Translations under genes and position numbers: made by a program
The notes under the pieces: generated by a model
Seen by the model: only the letters and a program-made list of their open reading frames with translations
The model's database searches: none
Told to the model about the DNA's origin: nothing
Source: Glutamicibacter soli
Lineage (GTDB): Bacteria; Actinomycetota; Actinomycetes; Actinomycetales; Micrococcaceae
Assembly (NCBI RefSeq): GCF_003309065.1
Contig: NZ_POAF01000001.1
Span: 1 to 64,000 of the forward strand
Length of the DNA stretch: 64,000 nucleotides
Direction: 5' to 3'
Part shown: piece by piece, positions 61,911 through 64,000 of the stretch
Position numbering within the stretch: the stretch's first letter is position 1
Layout: every line of letters begins with the position of its first letter

Positions 61911-63914
61911 GTGAGCACAAAGCAATCTTCAGGACCGAGCAAGGCCGAGCGCCTGACCAGCCTCATCTACGCGTTGGCCACCACTCCGCGGAAATTCACC
62001 ACCGCGATGATCGGGGAATACCTCACCCCCGAGGGAAGCGACTCCGCCCGCGAAAAATCAGTGGAACGGCTGCGCGAAGAGATCCGCAACGACTTCGGCC
62101 TGCGCCTGATCGCCGACGACGTCGACGGCGAGATGCGCTACAGCATCGACACCAGCGACTGGTTCCTTCCCGAGGTCAGCTTCACCCCGGCCGAATCGGC
62201 GATGATCTCCCTGGCCGCGAGCCTGTGGAAGGACTCCAAGCTGCAGGCCCTGGGCCTGAAGGCCGCCGCGCGGATCACCGGTTCCAGCGCCCCCGCGCCG
62301 GTCGCCCCGTTCGCAGGCTCGCTGCTGCCCCGGCTCTCGCTGGACGAGCCGAACTTCCGCGAATGCGCCCTGGCAGTGTTCAACCGCAAAACCGTCAAGT
62401 TCAACTACGTCACCGCCGGCAACGTCGAATCGGTGCGCGAGGTGGACATGTGGGGGATCGGCCAGCGCTTCGGCAACTGGTACTTCACCGGCTTCGACCA
62501 CACCCGCGACGCCCAGCGCGTCTTCCGTCTCTCGCGCGTGGTGGGCAACTTCAAGACCACCATTCGGCGCGGCGGCACCAGCAGCGCCGGCTACCGGCCG
62601 CGTCCGGCGGACTTCAGCATGTCCCAGGTGCTGCTGGACTTCGACCTGCGCAATCCCGGGCACCTGGCCACCGTTGAAATCCGCGACGACGCCGCCACCC
62701 CGCTGCGCGTGCGAGCCCTGAACGGCGCCTCCAGCCAGAACCCGCTGCACATCGCCTATGCCGACCCCGAGTCCTTCGCCTCCGAGCTGGCCGCCTACGG
62801 CCCCGCGGTGAAGGTGCTCGAGCCCGCGCCGCTGGCCGAGCAGGTCGCCGCCACGCTGCGCGCCGCCCGCGACGCCCAGGTGCAGCTGGCCGGGGACCCG
62901 CGCATGCACAATGCCTCCTTCAGGGCGCAGCGCGCCGCCGGGCGCGGAACCACCGCCACCCAGGTGCTGCGCAACATCGACATGATCCAGTACGTGGTCT
63001 CCCACGGGGTGGTCGAGATCAAGGAGCTCGCCGATCGCTACCAGATGCCGGTGGACAAGGTCCGCGAGGAACTGGCGATGATCATGATGTGCGGCGTACC
63101 GGGAGGCCAGCACGACGAGCTGATCAACGTCAACGACGGGGACCTGGAGGCTGACACCGTCACCATCTCCAACGCCGCGCTGCTGGCCGAGCCGCAGAAG
63201 CTCGCCCCGCTGGAAGCCGTCGCCGTGCTCGGCGGGCTGAACGCGCTGGCCAGCATCCCCAAGTTCGAGCACCGCGAGGTGCTGGCCTCGGCGCTGGAGA
63301 AGATCAACGCTGCGGTGGCCCGCTTCGACGGCTGGAACGGCTCGCTGGGCTTCGCCCTGTCCCAGGTGCGCGAGCACGACATCCCCGCCCAGCTGGTGGA
63401 TGCGGTGCTCGGCTCCCAGGTGCTCTCCATCGACTACTACTCCGCCCACTCGCAGGCGCACCAGCGCCGCGAGGTGGAGCCGGTGCGGCTGGTGGAGGAC
63501 GGCGCGACCCAGTACCTGCGCGCCTGGTGCCGCACCCGCGAAGATCTGCTGACCTTCCGCGTGGACCGCATCCTGGATGCCGAGGCCACCGGAGAGGTCT
63601 TCGAGCGCGGGCCGCGCCACCGTGACGACGAGGAACTGGACATGCGCTACCGCGGCTCGGCCGAGGACCTGCAGGCGGTGCTCTACGTGGACGACGAGGA
63701 GCTGCCGGCAGTGGAGTCCTTCCAACCTTCGGAATGGTCGAGCTCGAAAATCGGCAACGGCTACCTGGCCAAGGTGCGGATCTCCTACGATCTGGTGCCT
63801 GCGCCGCTGGTGGCCCGCCACGGCGGTAAGATTGCAGTGATCTCTCCCGACGCTACGCGCGAACGCGTGCGCGAGTGGTTGGACGAAGCTATCCGGATGT
63901 ATGAGGATAAATAA
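61911..63914 (+). CDS. pafBC: PafBC fused WYL-domain transcriptional regulator
   Basis: A 667-residue activator of the RecA/LexA-independent DNA-damage response. In mycobacteria PafB and PafC are separate and form a heterodimer; here they are one chain. HTH1 (about 11-95), WYL1 (about 145-320, KFNYVTAGNVESVREVDMWGIGQRFGNWYFTGFDH), HTH2 (about 345-410) and WYL2 (about 500-600, VLSIDYYSAHSQAHQRREVEPVRLVEDG) are readable. TAGGGT ends 6 nt before GTG 61911, giving a leaderless start and its own promoter after the FKBP terminator. Confidence 0.93.
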   Translation: MSTKQSSGPSKAERLTSLIYALATTPRKFTTAMIGEYLTPEGSDSAREKSVERLREEIRNDFGLRLIADDVDGEMRYSIDTSDWFLPEVSFTPAESAMISLAASLWKDSKLQALGLKAAARITGSSAPAPVAPFAGSLLPRLSLDEPNFRECALAVFNRKTVKFNYVTAGNVESVREVDMWGIGQRFGNWYFTGFDHTRDAQRVFRLSRVVGNFKTTIRRGGTSSAGYRPRPADFSMSQVLLDFDLRNPGHLATVEIRDDAATPLRVRALNGASSQNPLHIAYADPESFASELAAYGPAVKVLEPAPLAEQVAATLRAARDAQVQLAGDPRMHNASFRAQRAAGRGTTATQVLRNIDMIQYVVSHGVVEIKELADRYQMPVDKVREELAMIMMCGVPGGQHDELINVNDGDLEADTVTISNAALLAEPQKLAPLEAVAVLGGLNALASIPKFEHREVLASALEKINAAVARFDGWNGSLGFALSQVREHDIPAQLVDAVLGSQVLSIDYYSAHSQAHQRREVEPVRLVEDGATQYLRAWCRTREDLLTFRVDRILDAEATGEVFERGPRHRDDEELDMRYRGSAEDLQAVLYVDDEELPAVESFQPSEWSSSKIGNGYLAKVRISYDLVPAPLVARHGGKIAVISPDATRERVREWLDEAIRMYEDK

Positions 63915-64000
63915 ATGCTCCCTTGGTGGTTCTGGACCTTGCTGTGGACGGTACTCGTCCTGGCGACCCTGCTCTGCGCGGTGCTGGCCGGCTTCCGGCT
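63915..64000 (+). CDS. Membrane protein, start only (cut by window end)
   Basis: ATG 63915 directly follows the pafBC stop and opens a frame of 28 codons, MLPWWFWTLLWTVLVLATLL, a single membrane helix. GAGGAT upstream is a possible ribosome site. The position after pafBC suggests the small membrane protein that precedes tatA in relatives, but the rest is not in the window. Confidence 0.6.
   Translation, partial: MLPWWFWTLLWTVLVLATLLCAVLAGFR

Overview
The window is high-GC, gene-dense actinobacterial chromosome. It fits the Arthrobacter/Glutamicibacter group (Micrococcaceae): mycothiol genes (mshA, mshC), a Pup ligation system, a naturally fused pafBC, DUF3099/DUF2637/DUF5703 proteins and several apparently leaderless genes point there. 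The genus is inferred; there is no rRNA in view. About 60 protein genes and one tRNA are supported. Nothing indicates a prophage, plasmid, CRISPR array or complete insertion sequence.

Layout. 0.2-18.5 kb: envelope and housekeeping genes, namely a DUF2079 membrane protein, a VanZ-like protein, a DUF2637 protein, a (p)ppGpp synthetase, an ABC-F ATPase, a SURF1/DUF3099 operon, fabG with an atypical second reductase, a MarR regulator divergent from a mycothiol-dependent-isomerase-like protein, a VanW-family protein, serB, an ABC ATPase, a TSUP exporter, an RNA methyltransferase and zinc-free L31. 18.7-28.2 kb: an AcuI-like reductase, a lipoate ligase with permuted domains, a broken fic gene, pepN, a tandem-repeat hypothetical protein, two VOC proteins, a second frameshifted gene and a GNAT acetyltransferase. 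28.2-29.6 kb: an AT-richer decayed stretch, the only accessory-looking DNA. 29.7-36 kb: a compact beta-oxidation locus (acyl-CoA oxidase, TetR, thiolase, FabG4-like dehydrogenase, MaoC hydratase). 36-45.8 kb: mshA, a proline iminopeptidase, tRNA-Leu(GAG), a flavoprotein, an F420-reductase-like protein, an atypical Nramp protein and a two-component system co-directional with an orphan TAXI binding protein. 45.9-52 kb: an M20 peptidase, an acyl-CoA dehydrogenase, uppP, mshC and a PAC2 protein. 52.2-64 kb: HAD phosphatase, site-2 protease, trmI, arc, dop, pup, pafA, two FKBP isomerases, pafBC and the start of a membrane protein.

How the genes work together. The most coherent system is the Pup locus. 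Dop deamidates Pup-GGQ, PafA ligates it to lysines, Arc unfolds tagged proteins and PafBC regulates the DNA-damage response. The 20S genes prcB and prcA, which sit between pup and pafA in mycobacteria, are absent here, and Arc lacks the C-terminal GQYL docking tail. Both facts suggest pupylation without a proteasome. The beta-oxidation locus resembles mycobacterial htdX-fabG4-fadA2-fadE5, but its first step is an oxidase, which recalls peroxisomal chemistry.

Two genes (fic at 21 kb, a membrane protein at 26.1 kb) look broken by single-base losses; either decay or consensus error could explain this.
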